DNA from: Ilumatobacteraceae bacterium
GTDB lineage: Bacteria; Actinomycetota; Acidimicrobiia; Acidimicrobiales; Ilumatobacteraceae
Length of the DNA: 64,000 bases
Assembly: GCA_021298195.1 (NCBI GenBank)
Contig: JAJTEQ010000001.1
Span: 38,110-102,109 of the forward strand
Direction of reading: 5' to 3'
The notes under the pieces are model-generated. The model saw only the letters and a program-made list of their open reading frames with translations, ran no database searches and was not told where the DNA came from. The position numbers and the translations under genes are program-made. Shown here piece by piece: positions 43,806-53,785 of the stretch; within the stretch, counting starts at the first letter, position 1, and the number at the start of each line of letters is the position of its first letter.

Positions 43806-45101
43806 TCAGGGCAGCCGGCGGGCCACGTGCGGACGGGCGGCACCCACGACATAGAGCGATCCGGTCACGAGAATCGCGTCATCGGGCCCGGCCTCGCTCA
43901 ACGCCCGATCGATGGCTCGCTCCACCGATGTCGCCGACTCGACGGTGTCGCAACCCAGTCGCCGGGCGGCCTCCACCAGATCCGTCGCCGGCATCCCCCG
44001 CGGCGACGGTGCCGGGCAACAGACCACCAGATCGAACTCGTCGGCGCGCAACGCCGACAACATGTCGTCGGGGTCGCGACCTTTCAGACAGCCGACCACC
44101 AGCACGCGCCGACCGGCCGGATCGAAGTCCTCGAAGAACACCGCGGCGCACACGTCGGCGCCAGCCGGATTGTGCGCGCCGTCGATGATCACCAACGGTT
44201 GGTGCCCCATCACCTCGAAGCGTCCGGGCATGGCGACCGCCGCCATTCCCTCGTCGATCACGTCTTGTGCGAGCGGTCGGGCAAAAAAGGTCTCCACCGC
44301 GGTGATGGCCACCACGGCGTTGTCGGCCTGATGACGACCATGGAGCGGAACGACGACATCGGAATAAATCGTCGTCGGTGTGCGCACCCCGACCAGTCGT
44401 CCGCCGAGTGCCAGTTGGTTGCTGTCGACGTCGAAATCGGTGCCACGAACCAACAGCGACGCCCCGCCCGCGTGGGCGAAGATCTCCACGATCTCGGGCG
44501 CGGTCTCACCGCACACCACCGCACTGCCCGGCTTGATGATGCCGGCCTTTTCGCGAGCGATGTCGACCTTGGTCGGCCCGGCGAACTCGGTGTGATCGAG
44601 CCCGATGTTGGTGATGACGGCCACCTGGGCGTTCACGACGTTCGTCGCGTCCCATCGACCCAGCAGCCCGACCTCGACCACCATGACATCCACCGCCTCG
44701 TCGGCGAACCAACGAAAAGCCGCGGCCGTGCAGATGTCGAAGTATCCGGGTCGAATGCCCGACAGCATCTCGAGATCGGAGACCGCGGCGATCTGCTCGG
44801 CGAACGCGTCGTCGGAAATGGGCGAACCGTCGATGGTGAATCGTTCGTTCACCCGTTCGAGGTGCGGACTGGTGTAGGTGCCCACGCGCAGGCCACTGGC
44901 CATGAGCAGACGGGTGATCATCTGCGCCGTGGAACCCTTGCCGTTGGTACCGGTGATGTGCACGACGGGAGCACAATGCTGCGGGTCACCCATCAGTTCA
45001 CAGAAACGACTGATCACGTCGAGCGACGGCGACTCGATACGACCCGTCTTTTGATACGACGCTCGATCGTCGAGATAGCTCAGCGCCTGCTCGTACGACA
45101 T
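43806..45101 (-). CDS. folC: folylpolyglutamate synthase / dihydrofolate synthase
   Basis: A 431-residue Mur-ligase-type enzyme that adds glutamates to folates. The P-loop is VHITGTNGKGSTAQM, followed by TSPHLERVNERF, LGRWDATNVVNAQVAVITNIGLDHTEFAG and EKAGIIKPG. The C-terminal domain has IIDGAHNPAG and VLVVGCLKGRDP. The usual actinobacterial enzyme does both reactions. It begins 18 bp after clpX and is followed by ndk, a conserved actinobacterial order. Confidence 0.94.
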   Translation of the reverse strand: MSYEQALSYLDDRASYQKTGRIESPSLDVISRFCELMGDPQHCAPVVHITGTNGKGSTAQMITRLLMASGLRVGTYTSPHLERVNERFTIDGSPISDDAFAEQIAAVSDLEMLSGIRPGYFDICTAAAFRWFADEAVDVMVVEVGLLGRWDATNVVNAQVAVITNIGLDHTEFAGPTKVDIAREKAGIIKPGSAVVCGETAPEIVEIFAHAGGASLLVRGTDFDVDSNQLALGGRLVGVRTPTTIYSDVVVPLHGRHQADNAVVAITAVETFFARPLAQDVIDEGMAAVAMPGRFEVMGHQPLVIIDGAHNPAGADVCAAVFFEDFDPAGRRVLVVGCLKGRDPDDMLSALRADEFDLVVCCPAPSPRGMPATDLVEAARRLGCDTVESATSVERAIDRALSEAGPDDAILVTGSLYVVGAARPHVARRLP

Positions 45102-45119
45102 CGGGACGGACTCGAGGGA

Positions 45120-46403
45120 TCAGCTGGCCGCGCGACGCGGGCGCGACGCGCGAGTCGCGGTGCGCTGCACCAACTCGGGCGCCGACTTGTGACGAACCGA
45201 GTCCTCGTCGATGACGACCTTGGCCACGTCGGCGCGACCGGGCAGGTCGAACATGACGTTCAGCAAGGTCTCCTCGAGGATGGCGCGCAGGCCTCGCGCA
45301 CCGGTCCCCCGCTCGAGCGCCTGCTCGGCGATGGCATCGAGGGCGGCCGGCGAGAGTTCCAATTCGACGTCCTCGAACTCGAAGAACTTCTGGAACTGCT
45401 TCACCAACGCGTTCTTGGGCTCGACGAGAATCTGCACCAGGGCTTCCTTGTCGAGATTGTGCACCGCCCCGACCATGGGCAGGCGACCCACGAATTCAGG
45501 AATGAGGCCGAAGGCCAACAAGTCCTCGGGCAGAACCTGAGCGAAGAGATCGCCGGCGTCCTTTTCGGCCTTGCTGCGCACCGTGGCATGGAATCCGACG
45601 CCCTTGTGGCCGATGCGCTGTTCGATGATCTTGTCGAGGCCGGCGAACGCACCGCCACAGATGAACAACACGTTCGTGGTGTCGATCTGGATGAACTCCT
45701 GGTGCGGATGCTTGCGCCCACCCTGCGGCGGCACCGAGGCCACGGTGCCCTCGAGGATCTTGAGGAGGGCCTGCTGCACGCCCTCACCGGACACGTCGCG
45801 AGTGATGGAGGGGTTCTCGCTCTTACGGGCGATCTTGTCGATCTCGTCGATGTAGATGATTCCGGTCTCGGCCTTCTTCACGTCGAAATCGGCGGCCTGG
45901 ATCAACTTCAACAGGATGTTCTCGACGTCCTCGCCCACGTAACCGGCTTCGGTGAGGGCCGTGGCGTCGGCGATGGCGAAGGGAACGTTCAGCATGCGCG
46001 CGAGCGTCTGGGCGAGGTGCGTCTTGCCACAACCGGTGGGGCCGAGCAGGAGGATGTTGCTCTTGGCCAGCTCCACCTCGTCGCGACGAGAGACACCGGT
46101 TTCCTTCTGATACTGCAAACGGCGATAGTGGTTGTACACCGCGACGGCCAGAACCTTCTTGGCCTGTCCTTGTCCGACCACGTACTCGTCGAGGAACGAG
46201 CAGATCTCACGCGGCTTCGGGAGTTCCTCGAGACGAAGATCGGCGGCCTCGCCAACTTCTTCCTCGATGATCTCGTTGCACAGGTCGATGCACTCGTCGC
46301 AGATGTAGACGCCGGGACCGGCGATCAACTTCTTGACCTGCTTCTGCGACTTTCCGCAGAACGAGCACTTCAGGATTTCTCCGGTGTCTCCGAATTTCGC
46401 CAC
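45120..46403 (-). CDS. clpX: ATP-dependent Clp protease ATP-binding subunit ClpX
   Basis: A 427-residue AAA+ unfoldase that feeds proteins to ClpP. The N-terminal zinc-binding domain has CSFCGKSQ and CDECIDLC (Cys 13, 16, 35 and 38). Walker A is GPTGCGKTH at residues 121-129, Walker B is [11 protein letters not shown], and the pore and sensor motifs ([21 protein letters not shown]) are intact. The C-terminus has an extra basic [12 protein letters not shown] tail. The start is a GTG at 46403 preceded by GGGAGGG; 102 bp separate it from clpP, enough for its own promoter. Confidence 0.96.
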   Translation of the reverse strand: MAKFGDTGEILKCSFCGKSQKQVKKLIAGPGVYICDECIDLCNEIIEEEVGEAADLRLEELPKPREICSFLDEYVVGQGQAKKVLAVAVYNHYRRLQYQKETGVSRRDEVELAKSNILLLGPTGCGKTHLAQTLARMLNVPFAIADATALTEAGYVGEDVENILLKLIQAADFDVKKAETGIIYIDEIDKIARKSENPSITRDVSGEGVQQALLKILEGTVASVPPQGGRKHPHQEFIQIDTTNVLFICGGAFAGLDKIIEQRIGHKGVGFHATVRSKAEKDAGDLFAQVLPEDLLAFGLIPEFVGRLPMVGAVHNLDKEALVQILVEPKNALVKQFQKFFEFEDVELELSPAALDAIAEQALERGTGARGLRAILEETLLNVMFDLPGRADVAKVVIDEDSVRHKSAPELVQRTATRASRPRRAAS

Positions 46404-46505
46404 GATCGCCCTCCCTTCAGGTCGACAGCCTTACACATCCTGACCGATCTTCGGTTGGATACCGATGTGACTTGAGGATTCTCGGAGAGTCGAGGAAACC
46501 GCTGG

Positions 46506-47138
46506 TCAGCGGATAGGGCCGGTGCGGTCGACGACCGTGCGCGACGAGATGACGTCGTCGATGATTCCGTAGGCCAATGCCTCGCTGGCTTCCATCACGA
46601 AGTCACGATCGGTGTCGGCGTGAATGCGCTCGATCGGCTGGCCCGTGTGCTGGGCCAGGATCTCCTCGAGGATGTCGCGCATACGGAAGATCTCCTTGGC
46701 GGCGATCTCGAGGTCGGTGACCTGGCCGTAGCCCACCTGGCCGTAGGGCTGGTGCAACAACACGCGGCTGTGCGGCAACGCGAGACGCTTGCCTTTCGTG
46801 CCCGCCGCCAACAACACCGCCGCGGCACTGGCCGCCTGTCCGAGACAGATGGTGGCGATGTCGTTCTTGATGAACTGCATCGTGTCGTAGATCGCGAACA
46901 GCGCCGTGATGTCGCCACCGGGGCTGTTGATGTAGATGTTGATGTCCTTGTCGGGGTTCTCGCTCTCGAGGTGGATCAACTGGGCGCACACCAGGTTCGC
47001 GATGGTGTCGTCGATGGGCGTGCCGAGGAAGAGGATGTTCTCCTTCAACAAACGGCTGTACAGGTCGTAGGCGCGCTCGCCCCGATTGGTCTGCTCGACC
47101 ACGGTGGGCACGTAGTAATTGGAGGCCTCGAGATTCAT
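46506..47138 (-). CDS. clpP: ATP-dependent Clp protease proteolytic subunit
   Basis: A 210-residue serine peptidase that forms the Clp proteolytic chamber. The triad is visible as Ser 104 in [11 protein letters not shown], His 129 in [10 protein letters not shown] and an Asp near residue 175. The frame extends upstream, but [17 protein letters not shown] is the family start and lies 10 bp after the trigger factor stop, with AGGACC just before it. Only one clpP is in the window; actinobacteria usually have two. The order tig-clpP-clpX is standard. Confidence 0.95.
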   Translation of the reverse strand: MNLEASNYYVPTVVEQTNRGERAYDLYSRLLKENILFLGTPIDDTIANLVCAQLIHLESENPDKDINIYINSPGGDITALFAIYDTMQFIKNDIATICLGQAASAAAVLLAAGTKGKRLALPHSRVLLHQPYGQVGYGQVTDLEIAAKEIFRMRDILEEILAQHTGQPIERIHADTDRDFVMEASEALAYGIIDDVISSRTVVDRTGPIR

Positions 47139-47148
47139 GGTGGTCCTG

Positions 47149-48609
47149 TCAGTCCTGGTCGGCGTGATCGTGGTCGGCGTGATCGTGTTCGGAATGATCA
47201 TGCCCCGAATGATCGTGGTTGTGATGGTCGGCCTCGGAATGTCCGATCACGGTGTCGCGATCAAGCGCGTTCCCCGCGGGATCGACGTACTCCACGCGGT
47301 GGATCAACCAGTCGAGAGCCTTCGACTTGGCGATCTCGGCGGCCAGGTCGACGATGGCGTCATTGGCTTGATACGCGGCGCGTACCTGCTCGGCCGAATA
47401 CAGACGGATCTTCTTGTTCTTGCCGCCACCTTGCATCTCGGCCTGACGAATCGCGGCCTCGTTGCTACGGTCCGCCATGCCCTCGAACTCGCGCTCGATG
47501 TCGTCTTCGGTGGCCTCGAGCCCCTCGGCCAACACCACCGCGCGCAACGCCAAGTCGACCTTGCACGCCTTGATGCTCTGCGGACGAATGCCCTCGACGA
47601 ACGACGCAGCGTCCTGGCCGGTGGCCTGCAGCCACTGGTCGATGTTGATGCCCTGCATCTGGAACTGGCGGATGGTGTTCTCGACGCGACGCTGAAGGTC
47701 GGCGGCCACCATCGACTCGGGGGCGTCGATCTCGACCAACGCCGCCAGGGCGTCGGTGACCTTCTCCACCACGCTGTTGCGCACCTGGTTCAGGCGGTTG
47801 TTCGACAGACGAGTGCGCACCGAGTCACGCCACGCCTCGACGGTGTCGTGACCGTCGATGTTCTCGGCGACCCACGCGTCGGTGACTTCGGCGATGACCA
47901 GTTCTTGAACCGCGGTGACGGTGACGTCGAAGTCGGCCGGGGTGTCGGTGCCCGAGGGAGTGTCGGTGAACGACAACTTGGTGCCCGCGGTGCTGCCGAC
48001 GAGCTGATCGTCGAAGGACGGGGCCACCCACTTCTTGCCGATCTCGTACGACCACTCGTCGACGGCCAATCCGGCCACCGGCTCGCCGTCGCGACGACCG
48101 ACGAGATCGACGACCACGTAGTCGCCAACGGCGGCCACGCGGTCGACGGTGGTGAGCTTGCCCAGACGGCGACGCTCGGCGTCGACGACCTCGTCGACCT
48201 CGGCGTCGGTCACTTCGATGGCGGACACCTCGACGCGCAAACCGCCGTAGCCGGGAACGGTGATGACCGGACGCACCTCGCAGGTCGCGTCGAAGGTGAC
48301 GGCACCGGAGTCCTGGCCACCGGTGATCTCGATCTCGGGGGTGGCGATGATGTCGACGTTCAATTCGCGCACCGCCGAGGCCAGATGACGGGGTACTCCG
48401 TCGCGCAGAGCCTGTTCGCGGGCCGCCGCGATTCCGATCCGGGCCTCGAGCACCTTGCGAGGAGCCTTGCCGGCTCGGAAGCCGGGCAGGCGCACTTCCT
48501 GGGCGATCTTGGCGAATGCGGCGTCGATGTCACGGGCAAAGTCAGCCTCGTCCACTTCGACGGAGAGCTTGACGCGGTTGCCCTCGAGGGTTTCAGATGT
48601 CGTCTTCAC
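47149..48609 (-). CDS. tig: trigger factor with His-rich C-terminal tail
   Basis: A 486-residue ribosome-bound chaperone. The N-terminal ribosome-binding domain has the signature [19 protein letters not shown], followed by the FKBP-type isomerase domain ([16 protein letters not shown]) and the helical C-terminal domain. The last 30 residues are exceptional: 11 His alternate with Asp, Ser, Glu and Gly ([18 protein letters not shown]) before the final ADQD, giving a probable metal-binding tail not present in standard trigger factors. The start is a GTG at 48609; a TACACT box lies nine bases upstream. It heads tig-clpP-clpX. Confidence 0.94.
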   Translation of the reverse strand: MKTTSETLEGNRVKLSVEVDEADFARDIDAAFAKIAQEVRLPGFRAGKAPRKVLEARIGIAAAREQALRDGVPRHLASAVRELNVDIIATPEIEITGGQDSGAVTFDATCEVRPVITVPGYGGLRVEVSAIEVTDAEVDEVVDAERRRLGKLTTVDRVAAVGDYVVVDLVGRRDGEPVAGLAVDEWSYEIGKKWVAPSFDDQLVGSTAGTKLSFTDTPSGTDTPADFDVTVTAVQELVIAEVTDAWVAENIDGHDTVEAWRDSVRTRLSNNRLNQVRNSVVEKVTDALAALVEIDAPESMVAADLQRRVENTIRQFQMQGINIDQWLQATGQDAASFVEGIRPQSIKACKVDLALRAVVLAEGLEATEDDIEREFEGMADRSNEAAIRQAEMQGGGKNKKIRLYSAEQVRAAYQANDAIVDLAAEIAKSKALDWLIHRVEYVDPAGNALDRDTVIGHSEADHHNHDHSGHDHSEHDHADHDHADQD

Positions 48610-48669
48610 AGGGAGCCGAGTGTACCGGCGGTGTCGCATGGTGGCCCCACGGTGAGGCATGATTGGTGT

Positions 48670-48936
48670 ATGCCCACGTGGAAACCGCATGCCCTCGCCA
48701 AACCACATTCCGACCAGATCGATCTTCGTCTGGGCGACAAGGTGGTCTCCACGGTCGAGCTGGCCGACGTGGCCCTCGGCACCGAGGGCAAGGTCATCCT
48801 CGCCAACGGCTTCAACTGGCAGCGGTACCGCGTTCTGTTCGCGAACGGCGTCGAATTGGGCGATCTCGACCACCGCCATCTCTCGCCGATCGGTCGCACC
48901 GCCAAGCGTTTGGCGAAAAAAGCCAAGCGCGGCTGA
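48670..48936 (+). CDS. small conserved protein, SH3/KOW-like
   Basis: An 88-residue protein, divergent from trigger factor by 60 bp. Residues 20-70 form a run of short strands (LGDKVVSTVELADVALGTEG, then VILANGFNWQRYRVLFANG) that resembles an SH3-like or KOW-type barrel; a basic helix RTAKRLAKKAKRG ends it. I do not know the family. The basic tail could bind RNA or DNA, but that is a guess. The 137 bp downstream, up to the TetR gene, hold nothing I can identify besides the TetR promoter. Confidence 0.65.
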   Translation: MPTWKPHALAKPHSDQIDLRLGDKVVSTVELADVALGTEGKVILANGFNWQRYRVLFANGVELGDLDHRHLSPIGRTAKRLAKKAKRG

Positions 48937-49060
48937 GTCACCGAGCACATCGGCGCATTCGCACGGCGCCTCGAACGTTTCCGACGTCGACGTCTCGGGG
49001 TCAGCAGACTCGCAGAGGCACGTTCCGCCCCGCCCGAAGCCGATGCCATCTTCCACCCCC

Positions 49061-49073
49061 TACACTCTCGCCC
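49061..49073 (+). promoter_or_regulatory. putative leaderless promoter of TetR gene
   Basis: TACACT (49061-49066), seven bases, then GTG at 49074. It fixes the TetR start; upstream frame extensions lack support. Confidence 0.5.
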
Positions 49074-49679
49074 GTGCCCCCCAGCGCCCAGCCCCAACAC
49101 GACGCCGTTCCCCTCGATGGCCGCCGCGAGCGCGGTGCGCGCAACAAAGCCGCGGTCGTCCAAGCACTGCTTCACCTGTACGAGGCCGGGGAGATCCAGC
49201 CCTCGGCGGCCCGCATCGCCGAGATCGCCGGTGTCTCGGAGCGTTCGGTGTTCCGTTACTTCGACGACATGGAGGATCTGGCGGCCAGTGCCATCGTCAT
49301 CCAATGGGAACGAGTCCACCAGTTCTACGAGGGCCTCGATGGCAACGGTGATTTCGAGCAACGTCTCGAGAACATGATCGATCACCGCTTGCGCCTCTTC
49401 GACAAGACCATCGGTGTCGGGCGAGCCTCGGCGGTCTTGTCGGCTCGGTCGGCCACCGTGGCCACCGCCATGAACCAACGCCGCGCGATTCTGCGGGCTC
49501 AGGCCGTGGAACAGTTCGCGCCCGAGATCGCGGCCAACGCGGAGTCCGACGCCGTGGCGCGCATCGTCGACTACACCTTGAGCATCGAGAACATCGAGTA
49601 TCTGCGCTCCTGCGTGGGTCTCTCGCGAAACCGCACTCGCGAGACCTTGATGACGGCACTGCGTCTCGCACTCTCCTGA
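49074..49679 (+). CDS. TetR family transcriptional regulator
   Basis: A 201-residue regulator. The N-terminal helix-turn-helix is typical: ARIAEIAGVSERSVFRYFDDMEDLA. The remaining 130 residues are the variable ligand-binding and dimer domain. The GTG start follows a leaderless TACACT box. The flanking small SH3-like gene is co-oriented and the EAL gene is convergent, so the target cannot be guessed from position; TetR repressors often control adjacent or divergent genes. Confidence 0.88.
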   Translation: MPPSAQPQHDAVPLDGRRERGARNKAAVVQALLHLYEAGEIQPSAARIAEIAGVSERSVFRYFDDMEDLAASAIVIQWERVHQFYEGLDGNGDFEQRLENMIDHRLRLFDKTIGVGRASAVLSARSATVATAMNQRRAILRAQAVEQFAPEIAANAESDAVARIVDYTLSIENIEYLRSCVGLSRNRTRETLMTALRLALS

Positions 49680-49713
49680 CGCGACACTCTCTCGACGACG
49701 TGTCGGGGCGTCA
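49677..49713. terminator. possible bidirectional hairpin between convergent genes
   Basis: TGACGCGACAC (49677-49687) pairs with GTGTCGGGGCGTCA (49700-49713) with a small bulge and a 12-base loop. The arms contain the stop codons of both the TetR gene and the convergent EAL gene. There is no T-run, so it is only a weak terminator candidate. Confidence 0.3.
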
Positions 49714-50898
49714 CCCGAGAAACTCGAATTTGCGACGCCACTCGTCGAGTGCCGCGTCGATCTGCACGGGGGCCACCGGGGCCGAGATCAGGTAGCCCTG
49801 CGCCGCGTCGCATCCGATGTCACGAACCATACGGAACTGATCGGGTGTCTCCACCCCTTCGGCCACCACGTGCAAGCCGAGCGAGTGTCCGACCTCCACA
49901 CCGGACTTCACCATGGGGTCGGGCTCGGATGCTTCGATGTCGAGCCGACTCACCATGGCGCGGTCGATCTTCAGCTCGGTGAACGGTGCCGCGAGTACCC
50001 GTTCGTAGTTGCTGGTGCCCGTCCCGAAGTCGTCCACCGCGAGACGGAATCCGGCCAGTCGCAGACGCGTCAGGATCGACAACGCCGGCGCGGCATCGGT
50101 GAACGGGGCGGTCTCGGTGACCTCGAAGGTCCACGCGTCGGCCGGTGCCGCTTCGGTGAGCATGCGTTGCGCGCGTCGTGGCAATTCGTCGTCGTCGAGA
50201 TCGAGCACGGAGATGTTGACGCTCACATCGGGCATGGACTTGAGCGCCCGATAGCGCGCTCGATCACGAGCCGCCATCTTCATCACCGAGTCGAGCAACT
50301 CCGACGTCCGTCCGGCCTCCTCGATGAGGGCGACGAACACCGAAGGCGACACGTCACCGTGAGCGGGGTGTCGCCAGCGAACGAGAGCTTCGACGCCGGT
50401 GACCTCGCCCGAGACCGTGGACACCTTCGGCTGGTAGACGAGATGGAGGAACTCGGGATCGAGCAATTGGTCGGGTCCGACCATGATCTTCGGACCGGTT
50501 GGATCGTGGGCCTGGTCCGAGACTTGCGACCACTCCAGCATCGCGGTACGCAGGACGTCCAGGGAGAACGGTTTCGCGAACGTCCCGATGACCCGCAGCT
50601 TGTGCATCTCGGCGATGCGTCCGGCCGTGTCGAGCAGCGACTGATCGGCCCCGCTCACCAGGATGACCGGCATCCCACGATGTCGGGCGCCGAGTCGACT
50701 CATCACCTCGATGCCGTCCACCTCACCCAACGACAGATCGAGAACGACCAGATCGAAGCGACCTTCGATGGCGCGTTCGATGTCGGCGGGGGTGCTGGCC
50801 GAGCGCGCGCTGAAGCCCGCGGACTCCGCGACCGCCTCGATGAGTTCACAGATGGCTTCCTCGTCGTCGATCACCAGTACTCGTGCGGCGTCAGCCAT
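49711..50898 (-). CDS. response regulator with EAL phosphodiesterase domain
   Basis: A 395-residue protein joining a receiver domain and an EAL domain. The receiver has VLVIDDEEA, phospho-acceptor Asp in VVLDLSLGEVDG and Lys in TFAKPF. The EAL domain retains the residues needed for cyclic di-GMP hydrolysis: EALVRW, VNIS, EVTET, DDFGTGTSNY, KIDR and AEGVET. No GGDEF domain is attached, so it should degrade c-di-GMP when phosphorylated. GGGAGGTGA lies five bases before the ATG at 50898, and the gene overlaps the hybrid kinase by 8 bp, so the kinase is the likely phosphate donor. Confidence 0.9.
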   Translation of the reverse strand: MADAARVLVIDDEEAICELIEAVAESAGFSARSASTPADIERAIEGRFDLVVLDLSLGEVDGIEVMSRLGARHRGMPVILVSGADQSLLDTAGRIAEMHKLRVIGTFAKPFSLDVLRTAMLEWSQVSDQAHDPTGPKIMVGPDQLLDPEFLHLVYQPKVSTVSGEVTGVEALVRWRHPAHGDVSPSVFVALIEEAGRTSELLDSVMKMAARDRARYRALKSMPDVSVNISVLDLDDDELPRRAQRMLTEAAPADAWTFEVTETAPFTDAAPALSILTRLRLAGFRLAVDDFGTGTSNYERVLAAPFTELKIDRAMVSRLDIEASEPDPMVKSGVEVGHSLGLHVVAEGVETPDQFRMVRDIGCDAAQGYLISAPVAPVQIDAALDEWRRKFEFLG

Positions 50899-53689
50899 GT
50901 GACTCACCTCCCTCGGTCCGAACATGCGCGGAGTTCGCGTCGACCCCGTCGTCGGCCACCAACGGAAGCACCGCGGCGTAGAGGTCCTCCCGGGAGAAGG
51001 GCTTGGCGAGCGTCCGCTCCCCCAACTCTTGCAACTGCTTCATGCTCGACGAATAACCCGTCATGAAGATCACGGCAAGATCGGGTTGATCGGCCGTCGC
51101 CAAACGAGCGAGATCGAGCCCATCTTGCTCCAGGCCGAAGTTGGCGTCGGACACCAAGACATCGGGACGGAACTCCGAGATCAGGTCGAGGGCCTCGCGG
51201 GGAGACAGGGCGAAACGAGCGTCGACCCCGACGTCGATCAACCATGCCGCGACCATCTCGGCCAAGGCTTGTTCGTCGTCGGCCACCACCACGCGACGAC
51301 CCGCGCGGCGAGTGGACGTGAGCCGCTCGGAAGCGACGCCGGGAACGTGCAACGGAAGGACCAGGGTGACGGTGGTGCCCACACCGGGCCGACTGTCGAG
51401 CGTCGCCGTGCCACCGCTTTGCTGTGCAAACGCGTACACGGTGGCCAGGCCCAGTCCGGTTCCACTGCCGGCCTTCTTCGTCGTGAAGAAGGGCTCGAAC
51501 GCTCGGGCCACCACTTCGGCCGGCATTCCCGCTCCGTCGTCGGACACCGACAACTCGATCGTGTCCTCACGACGACGCGCCGCGATGCGCACCCGACCGT
51601 TCGGACCCATCGCGTCGCGGGAATTGAACGCCAGGTTGAGAATGCAACTCTGCAATCGACCGGCATCGACCATGAGGTGCAGATTCGGATCGGGGATGTC
51701 GACTTCGACCGTGCGCCCGGCACCCACGGCCTGCTTCACCAGCGGGAGCAGGCCCTTGATCAGATCCGCCAACGAGACCGCGGTCTCCTCGAGCGGTTGG
51801 CTGCGCGCCACCGCCAGCAAGGACTTCGTGATCTCGGCCCCTCGCTCGACCGCGGACATCGAACGCGAGAGGAACTTGGCCAACTTCTCGTCCTTCGTGA
51901 TGGTCTCGTTCATGGCCATCAACTGCAGATTGCCGAGCGTGACGAAGAGAAGGTTGTTGAAGTCGTGGGCCAGTCCGCCCGCCAGGGCACCCAGTGATTC
52001 CATGCGTTCCGCTTGCGCGGTGCGCATGGCCATGCTGCGTCGTTCGGTGGCGTCGGACACGTGCAGAAAACCGATGCGTTCGTCGCCGGGCACCGACACC
52101 GGATACGCCTCGAGTTCCAGGATGCGCATTTCGTCACCCTCACCCCCGGAAACCTCGGCGTGCCCTCCCTCTCCGCCGAGGACCTTGGCGAGCAGTTCAC
52201 CGACGATCCGGGCTCGCACCGTTTCGGAGCCGAAACCGAGAACGTCGATGACCGGGATACCCGGAACCCGATCCGCGTGAGCGTCACGAACGACCCGATT
52301 GCCCGCCAACACCGTCATGTCCTGGTCGAACACCACCGACAGGCCCGGCGTCGCGTCGAGCGCCGCCTCGAGCAACGACTCGCGACGACGTCGCTCGAGC
52401 GCCACCCTCACCTGCGCCGACGCCCCCAACAACAAGACCGCGATCACGGCCGCACCGAGGAGGACCTCGAACAACAGCACGAGGAAGGCCTGTTGGCCGT
52501 CCATTCCGAATCCGGCCGCCGGCTCTCCGTTCATCGCCACGACGGCGCCGTCGATGGTGCCCGTCACCCGACCATCGCCAATGGACGGCACGAGGGACAC
52601 CTCGACGTCACCGAAGGCCCCGGCCAGGGAATCGCTCGCCGAGGCGAGCAACCGATCCGCATCGAGCGCGATGAGAAACGTGACGGTGGTTTCCGTCTCG
52701 GTCGAATCGCCGATGAACTCGAAGAGCAGAAGATTCCGGCGATCGACGACGATCAATCCGTCGCCGAGCAAACGGGTGCGGTTCTCGACATCACCAGCCG
52801 TGGCGTCCGCGACGGCGAGCAGTTCCTCGAAGAGTTGCTCGTCGCCGAGGAGCAACTCGTCGTCGCCCGACTCGGAGCGCAACATCAGGCCGATCACGGC
52901 GGGTCTCGTCGCGAGCGCGTCGTCGTCGGTACCCAACGCGTCGATGACGTCGTTCACTTCGCCCGACACATCGTCGAGAAAGGCGGTCATGGTCGTCCGC
53001 GCCGCGTCCCGAAGACGGTCCTCGTCGGCGGAACGCCAGATCTCACCGGTGGCCTGCAGAGCCAACACCACGATCATGAGCGCCGCGAAGGGGGCGGTCA
53101 ACTCGTCGAACGACAGCCCGTGGAAGCGGAACCAACGGCCCCGCACGAGGACTGTCGCGCACAAGCCGAGCAGCGACCCGGCGGTCACGGCCGCTCCTCG
53201 CTCCCAGAACGACGCCACCGATTCGTCGATCGCGACATTGGCCACCACCGATTCGAACGCCGCCAGAACGAGTGATGTCGCGACCATCGCGACCGAGACA
53301 ACCGTGAATCGACGTATCGGGTTCGTGCGTCGACTGACTCGATCCGTGAGCACCAACACCAGATGCGACAGCGCCACGGACTCGACCACGAGGAAAAGCG
53401 TGGCGACCGCCGCCGGGGCCAGATGTGGCTCCGCCGACGAGACGTAGCCGCGCGCGACGAAGGTGACGACGGCCGCCGACACCAAGGCGGAGACACCAGC
53501 GGGTACGCCGTGCACGGCCCGCGCCACGATCACCACCGCCAGGGCGAGGCGAACGTCGAACCCGAGCGACGCCGTGAGACCCGCGCCCGCCGCGAGGATG
53601 ATCCACGCGAGAAGAGTGGCGACTCGGTTCCGAGACACGCGGTGATGGGAGTTGGTCGTCCCGGTTTCGTCGACCGCGTCGGAGTTCAA
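50891..53689 (-). CDS. hybrid sensor histidine kinase
   Basis: A 932-residue membrane kinase. The first 210 residues hold about seven hydrophobic helices (MASE1-like), followed by an extracytoplasmic sensor-like region to about residue 400, another helix at about 405-430, a PAS-type domain, a HisKA domain with the phosphate-accepting His in GGLAHDFNNLL, the ATPase motifs (NLAFNSRDAMG, DDGAGMP, GTGLGLATVYAF), and a receiver domain with VVVADDEQA, SDANFG and LAKPFS. The start is a TTG at 53689, about 17 bases after a TACGAT box, and is the least certain part. It is coupled to the REC-EAL gene downstream. Confidence 0.88.
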   Translation of the reverse strand: MNSDAVDETGTTNSHHRVSRNRVATLLAWIILAAGAGLTASLGFDVRLALAVVIVARAVHGVPAGVSALVSAAVVTFVARGYVSSAEPHLAPAAVATLFLVVESVALSHLVLVLTDRVSRRTNPIRRFTVVSVAMVATSLVLAAFESVVANVAIDESVASFWERGAAVTAGSLLGLCATVLVRGRWFRFHGLSFDELTAPFAALMIVVLALQATGEIWRSADEDRLRDAARTTMTAFLDDVSGEVNDVIDALGTDDDALATRPAVIGLMLRSESGDDELLLGDEQLFEELLAVADATAGDVENRTRLLGDGLIVVDRRNLLLFEFIGDSTETETTVTFLIALDADRLLASASDSLAGAFGDVEVSLVPSIGDGRVTGTIDGAVVAMNGEPAAGFGMDGQQAFLVLLFEVLLGAAVIAVLLLGASAQVRVALERRRRESLLEAALDATPGLSVVFDQDMTVLAGNRVVRDAHADRVPGIPVIDVLGFGSETVRARIVGELLAKVLGGEGGHAEVSGGEGDEMRILELEAYPVSVPGDERIGFLHVSDATERRSMAMRTAQAERMESLGALAGGLAHDFNNLLFVTLGNLQLMAMNETITKDEKLAKFLSRSMSAVERGAEITKSLLAVARSQPLEETAVSLADLIKGLLPLVKQAVGAGRTVEVDIPDPNLHLMVDAGRLQSCILNLAFNSRDAMGPNGRVRIAARRREDTIELSVSDDGAGMPAEVVARAFEPFFTTKKAGSGTGLGLATVYAFAQQSGGTATLDSRPGVGTTVTLVLPLHVPGVASERLTSTRRAGRRVVVADDEQALAEMVAAWLIDVGVDARFALSPREALDLISEFRPDVLVSDANFGLEQDGLDLARLATADQPDLAVIFMTGYSSSMKQLQELGERTLAKPFSREDLYAAVLPLVADDGVDANSAHVRTEGGESHG

Positions 53690-53768
53690 GGCTGTGGCGA
53701 TGCCAAATCGTACGTCCGCGTCGCTCGCACATGCCGGATGTCGCGAAGCGCTCGCGGGCCGACCTCGC

Positions 53769-53774
53769 TAGGCT
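53769..53774 (+). promoter_or_regulatory. -10 box of the tRNA-Pro gene
   Basis: TAGGCT lies 11 bases before the 5' end of tRNA-Pro, a distance that fits transcription starting a few bases upstream of the mature tRNA. No -35 element is obvious. Confidence 0.4.
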
Positions 53775-53785
53775 TGTCCTCCGAC

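Noticed and set aside
43296..46475. A long open frame on the plus strand opposite ndk, folC and clpX (over 1000 codons)
   Set aside because: It has no family motifs, is His/Arg/Gln-rich, and lies antisense to three well-conserved genes. High GC content at third codon positions leaves such antisense frames open.
46404..46505. Gap between clpP and clpX examined for a terminator
   Set aside because: No clear stem-loop was seen; a promoter for clpX is possible but no convincing -10/-35 pair stands out.
48937..49060. Gap between the SH3-like gene and the TetR gene examined for a small RNA or riboswitch
   Set aside because: No conserved structure, long stem or motif was recognised; only the TetR -10 box at its end is supported.
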